Both the position numbers and the translations under genes were made by a program. DNA of 33,291 nt. Origin: Bacillota bacterium. GTDB taxonomy: Bacteria; Bacillota; UBA4882; UBA8346. The stretch covers positions 1-33,291 of the forward strand of contig JAAYHS010000201.1 of assembly GCA_012735315.1 (NCBI GenBank). Reading direction: 5' to 3'. The notes beneath the pieces were generated by a model. It was given only the letters and a program-made list of their open reading frames with translations. It was not told the origin of the DNA and made no database searches. Below, in pieces: positions 14,749-23,743 of this stretch (positions within the stretch are counted from its first letter, which is position 1; each line of letters opens with the position of its first letter).

Positions 14749-16590
14749 TCAGCTCGCTTCTTGATCCCGGCTGCGCTTCGCCGCCCTTTCCCGTTCGCTC
14801 CGGTCGAGGATCTTCTTGCGCATCCTGATTGCTTTCGGAGTCACTTCCACCAGTTCGTCGTCTTCAATATATTCCATGGCCTGTTCCAAACTGAAAACTA
14901 CCGGCGGCGTTAACCTGATTCCTTCCTCAGCGGTACTGGAACGCATATTGGTCAAGTGTTTTTTCTTACAGACGTTTACGTCCAGATCGCCCTCCCGTGA
15001 ATTTTCACCGACGATCATTCCCGCGTAAACCGGCTCCATCGGACGGATGAAAAGCGTCCCCCTGTCTTCCACATTATGAATGGCATAAGCGGTGGCCTCC
15101 CCGCTTTCGAAGGCTACCAACACTCCGCGGCTCCGGCCGGGGATTTCCCCTTTCCAAGGCCCATAATGGTCGAATAGGTGGTGCATGATCCCCTCGCCTT
15201 TGGTATCGGTCAGAAATTCGGAACGAAAGCCGATCAACCCGCGGGCCGGGATCAGAAACTCCAGTTTAACATGGTTCTTCCCTGCCGGTTGCATATTGAC
15301 GAGCTCGCCGCGGCGGTTGCCGAGGTTCTCGATGACCCGGCCGGAAAATTCTTCGGGTATATTGATGAAAAGCCGTTCATATGGTTCGCATAATTGATCG
15401 TTGATTTGTTTCAGGATCGGTTTCGGCTTCGAGATTTGAAGCTCGTAGCCTTCGCGGCGCATAGTTTCGATCAGAATCCCGAGATGCAGTTCGCCCCGGC
15501 CGGATACTTGAAAGGCGTCGGGACTATCGGTTTCCGCCACTCTGAGGCTGACGTTGGTCTCCGCTTCTTTCCAAAGCCTGCTCCGAAGGTGGCGGGAGGT
15601 GACATACTTGCCGTCCTTACCGGCAAAAGGACTATCGTTAACCATGAAAGTCATGGTCATGGTAGGTTCATCTACACTCAAAAGCGGCAAGGGAAGCGGG
15701 TTTTCGGGATCGCTGACCGTCTCTCCGATATTGACTTGGCCCAAACCGGCCACGGCGACGATCTCGCCGGCATCGGCCCGTTCAACCTCCCGGCGTTTTA
15801 AACCTTCAAATGTCCAGAGCTTGCCGATTTTAATCGTTTCTACGCGACCGTCCCGTTTACAGAGGCCCACCGGCTGTCCCGCATTCAAACAACCGCTATA
15901 AATCCGCCCGATCCCGATCCGGCCGACATAATCATCGTAATCCAAGGTATTGATCTGCAACTGGAGAATTCCGTCGGGATTCACCGTCGGAGCTGGAATC
16001 TCCTTCACGATCATCTCAAAGAGCGGCTGCATATTACGGCCCGGTTGCCGAGGGTCCAATGTGGCCACACCTTGACGGGAGGAAGTATAAACCACCGGGA
16101 AGTCCAATTGCCGGTCATCAGCTTCCAGTTCTACGAAAAGATCAAAGACTTCATTTAAGACTTCGTCGGGCCGGGCGTCGGGCCGGTCGATCTTATTTAT
16201 GACAACGATGATCCGCAGGCCCACTTCGAGCGCTTTTCGCAGCACGAACTTGGTCTGGGCCATCGGACCTTCAAAAGCGTCGACTAAAAGCAATGCTCCG
16301 TCCACCATCCGTAGCACCCGTTCCACTTCGCCGCCGAAATCGGCATGGCCGGGAGTGTCGACGATATTGATTTTGGTCGAGCCATAGGTAACCGAAGCAT
16401 TCTTCGATAAGATGGTAATGCCCCGTTCCCGCTCAAGTTCGTTGGAATCCATCACCCGTTCGACTACCCGTTCGTTTTCCCGGAAGATACCGGCCTGGCG
16501 AAGCAGGCAGTCCACCAGGGTCGTTTTACCGTGGTCCACATGGGCGATGATGGCGATATTGCGAATATTCTTAATTGTCTTGGATGTCAA
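14749..16590 (-). CDS. typA: Translational GTPase TypA/BipA
   Basis: A 613-residue GTPase of the TypA/BipA family, which binds the 70S ribosome at the EF-G site and aids ribosome assembly and stress adaptation. Visible motifs are the P-loop AHVDHGKTT (16-24), ERERGITI (switch region), [11 protein letters not shown] (G3) and NKID (G4). They are followed by EF-Tu-like domain 2, EF-G-like domains III and V ([21 protein letters not shown]) and the BipA-specific C-terminus ([17 protein letters not shown]). The frame opens at TTG 16611, but the TTG at 16590 gives the normal family N-terminus ([19 protein letters not shown]) and has GGTGAG 4 nt upstream, so it is preferred. A TTGACA at 16639-16634 with a weak -10 would place transcription just upstream of it. 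Confidence 0.95.
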   Translation of the reverse strand: MTSKTIKNIRNIAIIAHVDHGKTTLVDCLLRQAGIFRENERVVERVMDSNELERERGITILSKNASVTYGSTKINIVDTPGHADFGGEVERVLRMVDGALLLVDAFEGPMAQTKFVLRKALEVGLRIIVVINKIDRPDARPDEVLNEVFDLFVELEADDRQLDFPVVYTSSRQGVATLDPRQPGRNMQPLFEMIVKEIPAPTVNPDGILQLQINTLDYDDYVGRIGIGRIYSGCLNAGQPVGLCKRDGRVETIKIGKLWTFEGLKRREVERADAGEIVAVAGLGQVNIGETVSDPENPLPLPLLSVDEPTMTMTFMVNDSPFAGKDGKYVTSRHLRSRLWKEAETNVSLRVAETDSPDAFQVSGRGELHLGILIETMRREGYELQISKPKPILKQINDQLCEPYERLFINIPEEFSGRVIENLGNRRGELVNMQPAGKNHVKLEFLIPARGLIGFRSEFLTDTKGEGIMHHLFDHYGPWKGEIPGRSRGVLVAFESGEATAYAIHNVEDRGTLFIRPMEPVYAGMIVGENSREGDLDVNVCKKKHLTNMRSSTAEEGIRLTPPVVFSLEQAMEYIEDDELVEVTPKAIRMRKKILDRSERERAAKRSRDQEAS

Positions 16591-16748
16591 TCGGCTCACC
16601 CGCGCTTTCAAATTAAAGTTCAGTTTATCTAATTGTCAATTCGGTTAACTTCGATTCACAAATAAATATTAAATCATGATTAATTCCGGATTGCAAGTAA
16701 ATAAAGCCAAATTTAACTGGGGTTTAAAAATCCCCGCCGCCGTTTCTT

Positions 16749-16777
16749 TTGACAATCGCTACCCGGTCCGCTATAAT
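16749..16777 (+). promoter_or_regulatory. Consensus sigma-A promoter for the HAD gene pair
   Basis: TTGACA (16749-16754) and TATAAT (16772-16777) are separated by exactly 17 bp, a perfect housekeeping promoter. A GGAGGT (16795-16800) follows but has no start codon at a useful distance; the ribosome binding site actually used is GAAAGGA at 16838-16844. Confidence 0.88.
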
Positions 16778-16853
16778 TACTCATGTCATGATCCGGAGGT
16801 AATCCTATAAAACAATCGCGCTTTGTTTGCCGAAACAGAAAGGATATTATCAT

Positions 16854-17528
16854 TTGAAGTATACGGCAATAATTTTCGATCTCGACGGCACATTATTAAA
16901 TACTTTGGAAGATCTGGCGGATTCGGTAAACGCCGTTCTGCAACAAAACGGCTTCTCCGTCCATGATCTTGAAATGTATAAATATTTTATCGGCGATGGA
17001 ATCGCGAATCTAGTCCGCAGGGCATTGCCCCCGGGAGCTGATAACGCTATTATTTCGAAACTCATTAACTCCGTAAAAGAGGAATACAACAGACGCTGGG
17101 CGAGAAAGACCAAACCCTATCCGGGGATCCCGGAGTTATTAAGAGAACTCCAAACTCTAAAAATACCGGTAGCCATTTTAACTAACAAACCGGATTCCGC
17201 CGCCCAAAATGTAGTCCGCCATTTTTTCCCGGACTCTCGGTTTGAAATCATTCAAGGCGCTATCCCCTCATTGCCGCTCAAACCCGACCCATCGGGCGCT
17301 TTGGCTATCGCCGCGGCAATGAAAATCGCTCCGGATCAGTTCTTATATTTGGGTGATACGGGAACCGATATGCAAACCGCCGTCGCGGCCGGAATGCATC
17401 CGGTAGGGGTCTTGTGGGGATTTCGAACCGGAGCCGAACTGCTCCAAAACGGCGCCGAATTGTTATTGGAAAAACCTGTACAATTGCTCGATATATTAAA
17501 AGAAGGCAGCGAGGCAAAGAATGATTAA
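16854..17528 (+). CDS. HAD-superfamily phosphatase (phosphoglycolate phosphatase/PpaX-like)
   Basis: A 224-residue HAD subfamily IA enzyme with all four motifs: FDLDGT (Asp9 nucleophile, Asp11 acid/base), AILTNKP, the motif III Lys in LPLKPDPSG and YLGDTGTDM for Mg2+. The helical cap (about 14-80) is of the phosphoglycolate phosphatase/PpaX kind, so it probably removes phosphate from phosphoglycolate or a similar small metabolite. TTG 16854 is preferred (GAAAGGA 9 nt upstream, normal family N-terminus) over the longer in-frame TTG at 16827. Its 3' end overlaps the next HAD gene by 8 nt in another frame, so the two are a coupled operon under the consensus promoter upstream. Confidence 0.88.
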   Translation: MKYTAIIFDLDGTLLNTLEDLADSVNAVLQQNGFSVHDLEMYKYFIGDGIANLVRRALPPGADNAIISKLINSVKEEYNRRWARKTKPYPGIPELLRELQTLKIPVAILTNKPDSAAQNVVRHFFPDSRFEIIQGAIPSLPLKPDPSGALAIAAAMKIAPDQFLYLGDTGTDMQTAVAAGMHPVGVLWGFRTGAELLQNGAELLLEKPVQLLDILKEGSEAKND

Positions 17529-18180
17529 AGCGGTTATTTTCGACTTCGACGGGCTGATTATCGCCACCGAGACCCCTTGGTTTAAAGCTTTTTCCGAAAT
17601 CTACCGGGAACACGGGGCCTATCTCCCATTGGAAACCTGGGCTCAATGCGTGGGCGCGGATGAAAAACATTTCGACCCCTATGATTATCTGGAGCGGTGT
17701 ATCCGGCGGCCGGTCGACCGCGACTCGCTGCGGGAGCTTTCCAAACAAAAATTTGCTGCGTATTTTAAGGATAAAAGCGTCAATCCCGGAGTGGAAAACT
17801 GTCTGGCAACGGCAAAATCATTGGGCTTGAAAATCGGTCTGGCTTCCAGTTCCAACCGGGAATGGGTGGAAGGCTATTTAAGGGAACTCAACCTCTATGA
17901 CTATTTCGATTATCTTTGCACCAAAGAACAAGTGAAGAAGATCAAACCCGACCCGGAGCTTTTTTTGAATGTTTTAAACCACTTCGGGATCAGCGGAACG
18001 GAGGCCGTCGCCTTTGAAGACTCTCCCAATGGGGCCAAAGCCGCCAAACGGGCCGGGGTCTATTGCGTGGTTATCCCCAACGAGCTGACCGTCAATTTGC
18101 CTTTCGAAACTTATGATCTAAAATTGGCCTCCCTGGCAGACTTTGACCTGGCTGCTTTTGTGGAACGAAATTCATCCTAA
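17521..18180 (+). CDS. HAD-superfamily hydrolase (beta-phosphoglucomutase-like)
   Basis: A 219-residue HAD-IA protein: FDFDGLI (Asp8, Asp10), GLASSSNREWVEGYL (motif II), KKIKPDPELF (Lys) and AFEDSPNGAKAAKRAG (Mg2+ site). The cap and the SSSNRE and EDSPNG motifs group it with the beta-phosphoglucomutase/YhcW-like branch, which acts on sugar phosphates; a phosphatase role is at least as likely as a mutase. The ATG lies inside the end of the preceding HAD gene (8-nt overlap), with GAGGCAAAG as a weak ribosome binding site. It converges on the M16 gene 3 nt after its stop. Confidence 0.88.
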   Translation: MIKAVIFDFDGLIIATETPWFKAFSEIYREHGAYLPLETWAQCVGADEKHFDPYDYLERCIRRPVDRDSLRELSKQKFAAYFKDKSVNPGVENCLATAKSLGLKIGLASSSNREWVEGYLRELNLYDYFDYLCTKEQVKKIKPDPELFLNVLNHFGISGTEAVAFEDSPNGAKAAKRAGVYCVVIPNELTVNLPFETYDLKLASLADFDLAAFVERNSS

Positions 18181-18182
18181 CT

Positions 18183-19661
18183 TCAATTCGCAACCTCGAT
18201 TACCTTTACCTCAATCCCGGCTTCAAGGAATTGAGGCAATAGCGCTTCTTTTTTGCCCACGATCACCGTGAAAAACTTTTCCGGGAAAGCGTGTTTCGCG
18301 AATGCTTTCTGAGTTTTCGCGGCGGTCACCCGGTTGTAGATCCGGATATAATGGTTGAGATAGTCCGGGTCCCTCTTTTTAAGTTCGACATTGGCGATCA
18401 AATTGCGGATGACACTGTCCCGATGCCTGAAGGCTTCCGGGAAAAACGCGTTTCGCTGGTTGATTACTTTAAAAACCTCTTCCTCCGAAAATCTTTTCCT
18501 TCCGGTTTTCACGTCACTCATTATTCTTTTGATCGTCGCCACCGTATCGAAGGCCCGCTCCGGTTTAACGCTGGTAGTAATGAAATAAGCCCCGCCCAGC
18601 GGCCGGTTGAAAAAGTCGGCGCTGATATCATAGGCGTATCCCTTTTCGGAGCGAATCTCGTCCATCAAATAACTTTCAAAATCACCGCCGCCGAAGATCA
18701 GATTAGCGATCTCAAACGACGCTCTTTCTTCCAAGTTCCGATCGAGAAACCGCTCATCATAAAAGGGATAACCCATTTTAATCTTGGCTTGGGTGGCGTC
18801 GGGCTTGTCAACGATCAACACCCGGCCGTAAATCTCCTTATTCTCTTTCACCTTGGCCGGTTTAACCTTGATCTCTTTTTTCTCCCAATCTCCAAAATAC
18901 CGCTTAATGAGTTCTTCCATCCGGTCGGTATCGAAATCGCCGTAAACGAATAAAATGGTGTGATTGGGCAGGATCGCCCGGTTATAATACTCCGTCAAAC
19001 TTTGGGGAGTGATCCGCTCCAAAGCGACCAACCGCAAATCCAGATCATGGTTGAAACTGTACGGATGATCCCCCATCAGGTTTTTATAAAAATACATGTT
19101 CAGCAAATTATTTTCTCTGGTTTTGGCATGTCTTAAACCCTTCTCCCACTCGCTTTTCTTCCGGTTAAAATAATCGGCTTCAAAATTCGGCCGCCGCAAA
19201 ACCTCCGCCATTAGGGAAATCAACCCTTCACCCTCGGAAATAAGGGCATTACCGTTAAAAGTAAAATAATTATCCTCCGCCTGAAGACTAACAGCGATGG
19301 CGTGCCTTTCAAGATACCGGTCAAATTCTTTCTCCGAGTAATTTTTTGTGCCGGTGGTCATCAGATCCGCCATCCAGTCGGATATCCCGGCGATTTCCTT
19401 ACTTTCCAAGCTTCTCCCCCAACGAATCGTTCCATTGACCATTAAAATCGGGAGTTGGCGGTCTTCCACCAAATATAAAATCATCCCGTTTTTCAAAACG
19501 GTTCTCCGGTACTCCGGGATCTCAATCCGGGGAATCGGATTTTGGTTTTGGGACAACTTTTGATAAAGCTCCCGGCTGAATTCCACCTTCGCCGCGGCCG
19601 GCTGCAGAATTGTTAGTAAAATAATCAATACCGCGATAATACTTCGCAAGCTTCGCTTCAT
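18183..19661 (-). CDS. M16 family peptidase-like protein, catalytically dead subunit
   Basis: A 492-residue secreted M16 protein. A signal peptide (KRSLRSIIAVLIILLTILQPAAA) precedes two M16 half-domains. Where active members have HxxEH, this one reads D95-W-M-A98-D99, so the zinc site is lost. The C-terminal half keeps the substrate-binding pair Arg337…Tyr344 (RSEKGYAYDIS). In two-subunit M16 peptidases, one protein supplies the zinc site and the other this R/Y pair; the active partner is the gene just upstream, 84 nt away. ATG 19661 is chosen over GTG 19676 because GGTGGG lies 10 nt before it and the signal peptide starts there. The pair likely degrades or processes peptides outside the membrane. 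Confidence 0.9.
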   Translation of the reverse strand: MKRSLRSIIAVLIILLTILQPAAAKVEFSRELYQKLSQNQNPIPRIEIPEYRRTVLKNGMILYLVEDRQLPILMVNGTIRWGRSLESKEIAGISDWMADLMTTGTKNYSEKEFDRYLERHAIAVSLQAEDNYFTFNGNALISEGEGLISLMAEVLRRPNFEADYFNRKKSEWEKGLRHAKTRENNLLNMYFYKNLMGDHPYSFNHDLDLRLVALERITPQSLTEYYNRAILPNHTILFVYGDFDTDRMEELIKRYFGDWEKKEIKVKPAKVKENKEIYGRVLIVDKPDATQAKIKMGYPFYDERFLDRNLEERASFEIANLIFGGGDFESYLMDEIRSEKGYAYDISADFFNRPLGGAYFITTSVKPERAFDTVATIKRIMSDVKTGRKRFSEEEVFKVINQRNAFFPEAFRHRDSVIRNLIANVELKKRDPDYLNHYIRIYNRVTAAKTQKAFAKHAFPEKFFTVIVGKKEALLPQFLEAGIEVKVIEVAN

Positions 19662-19745
19662 CTCTTCTTTTCCCACCTCGATAAATCGGTTACGCTTAAA
19701 CGAATCACAATATAGGTTTTTTAAACCGCGCCCATTCTATAGCCT

Positions 19746-21140
19746 TTACGGCTCGATATCCTGCCGGTTGTTTATCGATTTCCGACCCTGGGGCACGATA
19801 TACCCGATGGTGCGCTTTCCCTTAACAAAATACTTTTCAGCCGCCCGCACGATATCTTCCGGCGTCAACTCGTTGATGGCCCGGATCTCTTCTTGATATT
19901 GTCCGGCATTGTTATAATGGAGATGTCCATAAATAATCCGGTTCTTAAAATTCCCCGGATCCCTTTGGGCGAAAGCCAATTCCTTTAAAACCGCTTTTTT
20001 GACCGCCCCGATCTCTTCAGCGGACACCCCGGTGTCGATTAACCTTTTTAATTCGCGATCAAAACCCCGGATGACTTCCTCGATTTGATCCGTCCCAACC
20101 GGCGCCAAAACGATCTGCGCATAGCCGGGTATCGGTAAACGGTGAACCCAGGCATCGGCCCCCAGAATAATTTCCTGCTTTTGTTTCAGCTCCGTATTGA
20201 TCCTTGAGGAAGCCTTATTCACCAATATTTCCAGCGCAAACTCGACGGCGGTCATCTCCGGATGATTCCCGGCCGGGAGTTTATAAATCATAATAATATA
20301 AGGAATATTAATCAATTTCTTGATTACGATCGAGCGTTCCTCGTTTTGTTCGGGTTCCGTGACCGCGATCCGTTCGATTTTCTGCGGTTGATATCCTCCG
20401 AAATAACGTTCCGCCAGTTGCTTGACAACTTGGGGTTCGGCCGCGCCCGATACCACTAAAACCGCATTATTGGGGGCGTAATATTGACGGTAGAATGAAT
20501 TGATTTGCTCAACGGTTATTCCCTTGATATCCTCCATCCAGCCGATTATTTGATGACGCAACGGCGAACGCTGAAAAGCCACGGTCATCAGTTCCTCATA
20601 GGCCGAGCGGATGGCGTCGTTTTCAATGCTCCTTCTTCGTTCCTGCATCACGACTTCTTTTTCCCGCTCGAACTCCTCCGGATCGAACTTCAAATTGCGC
20701 ATCCGATCCGCTTCGATGGCGATCCCCAGTTCCAAGTTGGAGGCGGGAAGTTCTTCGTAATATTTGGTGTAAGTGAAACTGGTGACGGCGTTATTAAAAC
20801 CGCCGACTTTTTTAACCAGTTGGTGAATCTGATCTTTCTCCAAGGTTTCCGTGCCCAAAAACATCGTGTGTTCGAGTAAATGAGAGATCCCGGTAAGGCC
20901 CTCGGGTTCATCCAGGGAACCAACCTTATACCAGAGACTCACCTCAACCAACGGTACTTGATGATCTTCAAATACAAAAATCTCCAAACCGTTATCCAAC
21001 TTAAAAAACGAATACTTGATTTCCGGTATGTTTATTTGACCGTCATTAGCGGCCGTTTCTCCCAACACCAAGCCGCTGAAAATACTGACCGTTAACAAAA
21101 CCGCTAAGATAAATCTAAGGTAATTTCTGAAAAACTTCAA
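19746..21140 (-). CDS. M16 family zinc metallopeptidase, catalytic subunit
   Basis: A 464-residue secreted M16 peptidase. A signal peptide or anchor spans about 1-30. The zinc site is complete: His87-L-L-Glu90-His91 in GISHLLEHTMFLGT, with the distal ligand Glu167 exactly 76 residues after His91 (EKEVVMQERRR). The second half lacks a strong R/Y pair, which the downstream inactive M16 protein supplies; the two should form a heterodimer. The TTG start at 21140 has AAAAAGGAGG 9 nt upstream. It is the first gene of the M16 pair. Confidence 0.92.
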   Translation of the reverse strand: MKFFRNYLRFILAVLLTVSIFSGLVLGETAANDGQINIPEIKYSFFKLDNGLEIFVFEDHQVPLVEVSLWYKVGSLDEPEGLTGISHLLEHTMFLGTETLEKDQIHQLVKKVGGFNNAVTSFTYTKYYEELPASNLELGIAIEADRMRNLKFDPEEFEREKEVVMQERRRSIENDAIRSAYEELMTVAFQRSPLRHQIIGWMEDIKGITVEQINSFYRQYYAPNNAVLVVSGAAEPQVVKQLAERYFGGYQPQKIERIAVTEPEQNEERSIVIKKLINIPYIIMIYKLPAGNHPEMTAVEFALEILVNKASSRINTELKQKQEIILGADAWVHRLPIPGYAQIVLAPVGTDQIEEVIRGFDRELKRLIDTGVSAEEIGAVKKAVLKELAFAQRDPGNFKNRIIYGHLHYNNAGQYQEEIRAINELTPEDIVRAAEKYFVKGKRTIGYIVPQGRKSINNRQDIEP

Positions 21141-21544
21141 ACCGGGTTTCCTCCTTTTTGAATAATCCGGCTAGAAACAAACCCGAAGTCCGGGTGAGAG
21201 ATTGCTACGGATCTATTCCATGAGTGACCATAAATTCCTACAATCCATTAAAAACCATTTGTTATCAAATTCATTAACTTGCATTCAATAACTGAATACT
21301 ATATTATTTTGTTGAGTAAATTTCTAAATCCCGAATTATATTCTTGAAGCGGCTTCAGTCAAAGATTAGGCCTATTTCGCCGCAACTCCGATTGGCTATG
21401 CCGAACTATGGTCATACTAGCCTTATTTTATAATCCGTTAAAATACGACATCTAAAATCAAATATCTCAATTATAATATCAATTTGAGAAGTTTTTCAAT
21501 CCTTACAGAGGCAATTTCTAGTTTGCAGACCGGAGGTAAAAGCG
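21141..21544. promoter_or_regulatory. 404-bp divergent intergenic region with a possible operator
   Basis: No gene is seen. TATAAT at 21472-21477 lies about 70 nt before the HD-GYP start but has no convincing -35. It sits inside an inverted repeat, TCTCAA (21465-21470) / TTGAGA (21484-21489), as an operator overlapping a -10 would. The rest is AT-rich without clear structure. Confidence 0.35.
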
Positions 21545-22594
21545 ATGCAAATCATTCCCACCGATGCCATTAAGCCGGGAATGATCCTGGCGAAGCCGAT
21601 TTACAGAAAAACCGACGGCGTGGTTTTATTACAAGAAAACGTCGAACTCCGTGAGAGTTATATTGATAAAATTAAACAATTGGACTACGACTATGTCTGG
21701 ATCCATGATTATGACAGTTCCGAAACCGAAACGGCCGAGCTTTTGGAGCCAATTAAAGCCGAAACCAGGGAAAAAGCCCTTTCCATGATGCGTATAACAT
21801 TCAGTCAGTTTAAACAACACGTTTCGATAAATATTGAAAAGTTGCAAACCTTGATCAAAGATATGCTCAATTACATCCTCGGCGATTCCCGGATCGTATA
21901 CATAATCTCCCAAATTCGAAGTTATGATCATTATACTTTTCTCCACTCGGTTGATGTCTGTGTGATTGCGATGCTTATCGGTTCGATAATGGGGTTGAAC
22001 CGGAACCAATTGGAGATTTTAGGGGTCAGCGCCATCTTACACGATATCGGTAAAGCGCTAACCGACTTTCGAATTTTGAACAAACCGGCAAAACTAAAAC
22101 CGGACGAATACGAAAAAGTGAAACTCCATGCCAGAGAGGGATATGAATTGCTCAAATCCCGGACCAGTCTCAGTTTTGTTATTCCGCACATGGCTTTGCA
22201 ACACCATGAACGGGAAGACGGTTCCGGTTATCCGCGCGGGCTGACCGGAAAACGAATTCACCCTTATGCCAAAATTATCGCCGTGGCGGATGTCTTTGCG
22301 GCCATGACCGCCGAACGGATTTATCAACGCCCGGTCCATCCTTTTTTGGCCATCCGCGAAATCTGCAGTAATGCGCCTACCAAATTTCATCAAGCCACGG
22401 TTGATTGTTTTACCAAAATCGCGGCCCCTTACGTCAGAGGAGACATATTGCGGTTGAGCAACAACCAAACCGTTACCGTCACCTATATTTCCCGTAATAA
22501 ATGTTTGGTGAAGGTGATCAGCGGGGTCAACGAAGGTGAAATATTCGATCTCTACCGGCGGCCCGAACTTGCCGTAACCCAGTTGGTTAAATGA
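21545..22594 (+). CDS. HD-GYP domain protein (putative cyclic-di-GMP phosphodiesterase)
   Basis: A 349-residue protein. Residues 1-55 resemble the DUF3391-like N-terminal part (DAIKPGMILAKPIY). Residues 125-280 form the HD-GYP domain with the His-Asp pair HDIGK (166-170), LLHAREGYELL-type helix and HHEREDGSGYPRGLTG (220-235), which includes the GYP motif. Residues 298-340 look like a PilZ-like or SH3-like beta tail. HD-GYP proteins hydrolyse cyclic di-GMP to GMP; the key residues here are intact. There is no receiver or membrane domain, so input would come from another protein. A strong GGAGGT lies 7 nt before the ATG. The gene is single and converges on the chromate transporter pair. Confidence 0.92.
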   Translation: MQIIPTDAIKPGMILAKPIYRKTDGVVLLQENVELRESYIDKIKQLDYDYVWIHDYDSSETETAELLEPIKAETREKALSMMRITFSQFKQHVSINIEKLQTLIKDMLNYILGDSRIVYIISQIRSYDHYTFLHSVDVCVIAMLIGSIMGLNRNQLEILGVSAILHDIGKALTDFRILNKPAKLKPDEYEKVKLHAREGYELLKSRTSLSFVIPHMALQHHEREDGSGYPRGLTGKRIHPYAKIIAVADVFAAMTAERIYQRPVHPFLAIREICSNAPTKFHQATVDCFTKIAAPYVRGDILRLSNNQTVTVTYISRNKCLVKVISGVNEGEIFDLYRRPELAVTQLVK

Positions 22595-22631
22595 GCCGAT
22601 GGCCAACAATCGGCTTTTGGAAACTCCTTTA

Positions 22632-23201
22632 TTATAAGAATAACCCTCCCAGTATTCCCGCCAGGATGGTCAAGGCGATCGGTCCCAATTTGAACCTGAC
22701 GGCGCCGATGATTGTCAGTGTAAAAATGGCCAACGGGGCCGGGTCAAAAGCCTGCCACGGTTCTTTCAAGAACTCCGTTACGGAAAAGCCTCCCGTAAAA
22801 ATTGAGGTCTTCGCGAAAAATATTACCGCGGAAGCGATCATTCCGACCGTCGCCGGTCTTATGCCGGAAAGAATCGCTTTTACCGCCATACTTTCTTTGA
22901 ATTTCGTAAAAATTGAATCAATAATCAAGATTATCAGGAAGGAAGGCAAGGTCACCCCGACGGTCGCCACGGTCGCCCCCCAAAAAAGGGCGGACTTATA
23001 TCCAACATAAGTAGCGGCGTTAACCGCGATCGGTCCCGGCGTCATCTGGGACAAAGCTACAATGTCCGAAAACTCTTTAACCGGCATTAATCCCAACACT
23101 AGAATTTCTTTAAAAATTAACGGCAGCATCGCATATCCGCCGCCAAAACTGAAAATCCCGATTTTAAAAAAAACCCAAAATAATGTCGCTAGCATAATCA
23201 A
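22632..23201 (-). CDS. Chromate transporter (CHR) half-protein, downstream copy
   Basis: A 189-residue short CHR protein: WVFFKIGIFSFGGGYAMLPLI at the N-terminus and SQMTPGPIAVNAATYVGYK are the family signature, with about five to six transmembrane segments. Short-chain CHR proteins work as pairs of opposite orientation; the partner is the preceding gene, which it overlaps by 4 nt (ATGA). Known role: chromate or sulfate-like anion export. Whether this pair moves chromate cannot be told from sequence. It is the last gene of a three-gene operon with the sirtuin. Confidence 0.9.
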   Translation of the reverse strand: MIMLATLFWVFFKIGIFSFGGGYAMLPLIFKEILVLGLMPVKEFSDIVALSQMTPGPIAVNAATYVGYKSALFWGATVATVGVTLPSFLIILIIDSIFTKFKESMAVKAILSGIRPATVGMIASAVIFFAKTSIFTGGFSVTEFLKEPWQAFDPAPLAIFTLTIIGAVRFKLGPIALTILAGILGGLFL

Positions 23202-23743
23202 CGTCCTTTATTAATCAGCCAAACGGCGAGTCCAGTCGCTCCGCCAAATATTACCGCCCACATGGCGTGGATATTAAAAATCACGATCATTCCGAAAGCG
23301 ATGACAGCGATCAGATAACCGATTTTTCCTTGCATGGCCGTTTTCCCAAGCTTCAAAGCGGCCAGTAGTATCAAAGCCGCCGCTGCGGCCCGAATTCCGG
23401 TAAATACTTTCTCGACGATCACATTTCCCCTCAAACCGGTTAGAATCGTGATTACTATTATTATGGAAAGAAACGCCGGCAATACGACGCCTAAAGTAGC
23501 CGCTACGGCGCCGCTTGTCCCAAGTAACCGGTTGCCGATAAAAATGGCGGAATTGATGGCGATTACTCCCGGCACTGATTGAGAGATCGCAAAAATATCC
23601 AAAATTTCAACTTCAGTCACCCAATCGCGCTTGTCCACCACTTCCCTTTGGATCAAAGGCAGCATCGCCAACCCCCCTCCAAAAGTAAAAGCGCCGATCT
23701 TAAAGAAAATCCAAAAAATATTCCATAATCGCTTCAGTTTCAT
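23198..23743 (-). CDS. Chromate transporter (CHR) half-protein, upstream copy
   Basis: A 181-residue short CHR protein with FFKIGAFTFGGGLAMLPLIQREVV, DIFAISQSVPGVIAINSAIFIG and four to six transmembrane segments. It pairs with the following CHR gene (4-nt overlap) and is itself coupled to the sirtuin gene by a second 4-nt overlap (ATGA at 23743-23740). Key signature residues of both halves are intact. Confidence 0.9.
   Translation of the reverse strand: MKLKRLWNIFWIFFKIGAFTFGGGLAMLPLIQREVVDKRDWVTEVEILDIFAISQSVPGVIAINSAIFIGNRLLGTSGAVAATLGVVLPAFLSIIIVITILTGLRGNVIVEKVFTGIRAAAAALILLAALKLGKTAMQGKIGYLIAVIAFGMIVIFNIHAMWAVIFGGATGLAVWLINKGR

Noticed and set aside
15394-15801. 135-codon plus-strand frame inside typA
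   Set aside because: Antisense shadow of a highly conserved gene.
18291-18953. 220-codon plus-strand frame inside the M16 gene
   Set aside because: Antisense shadow; no ribosome binding site or domain.
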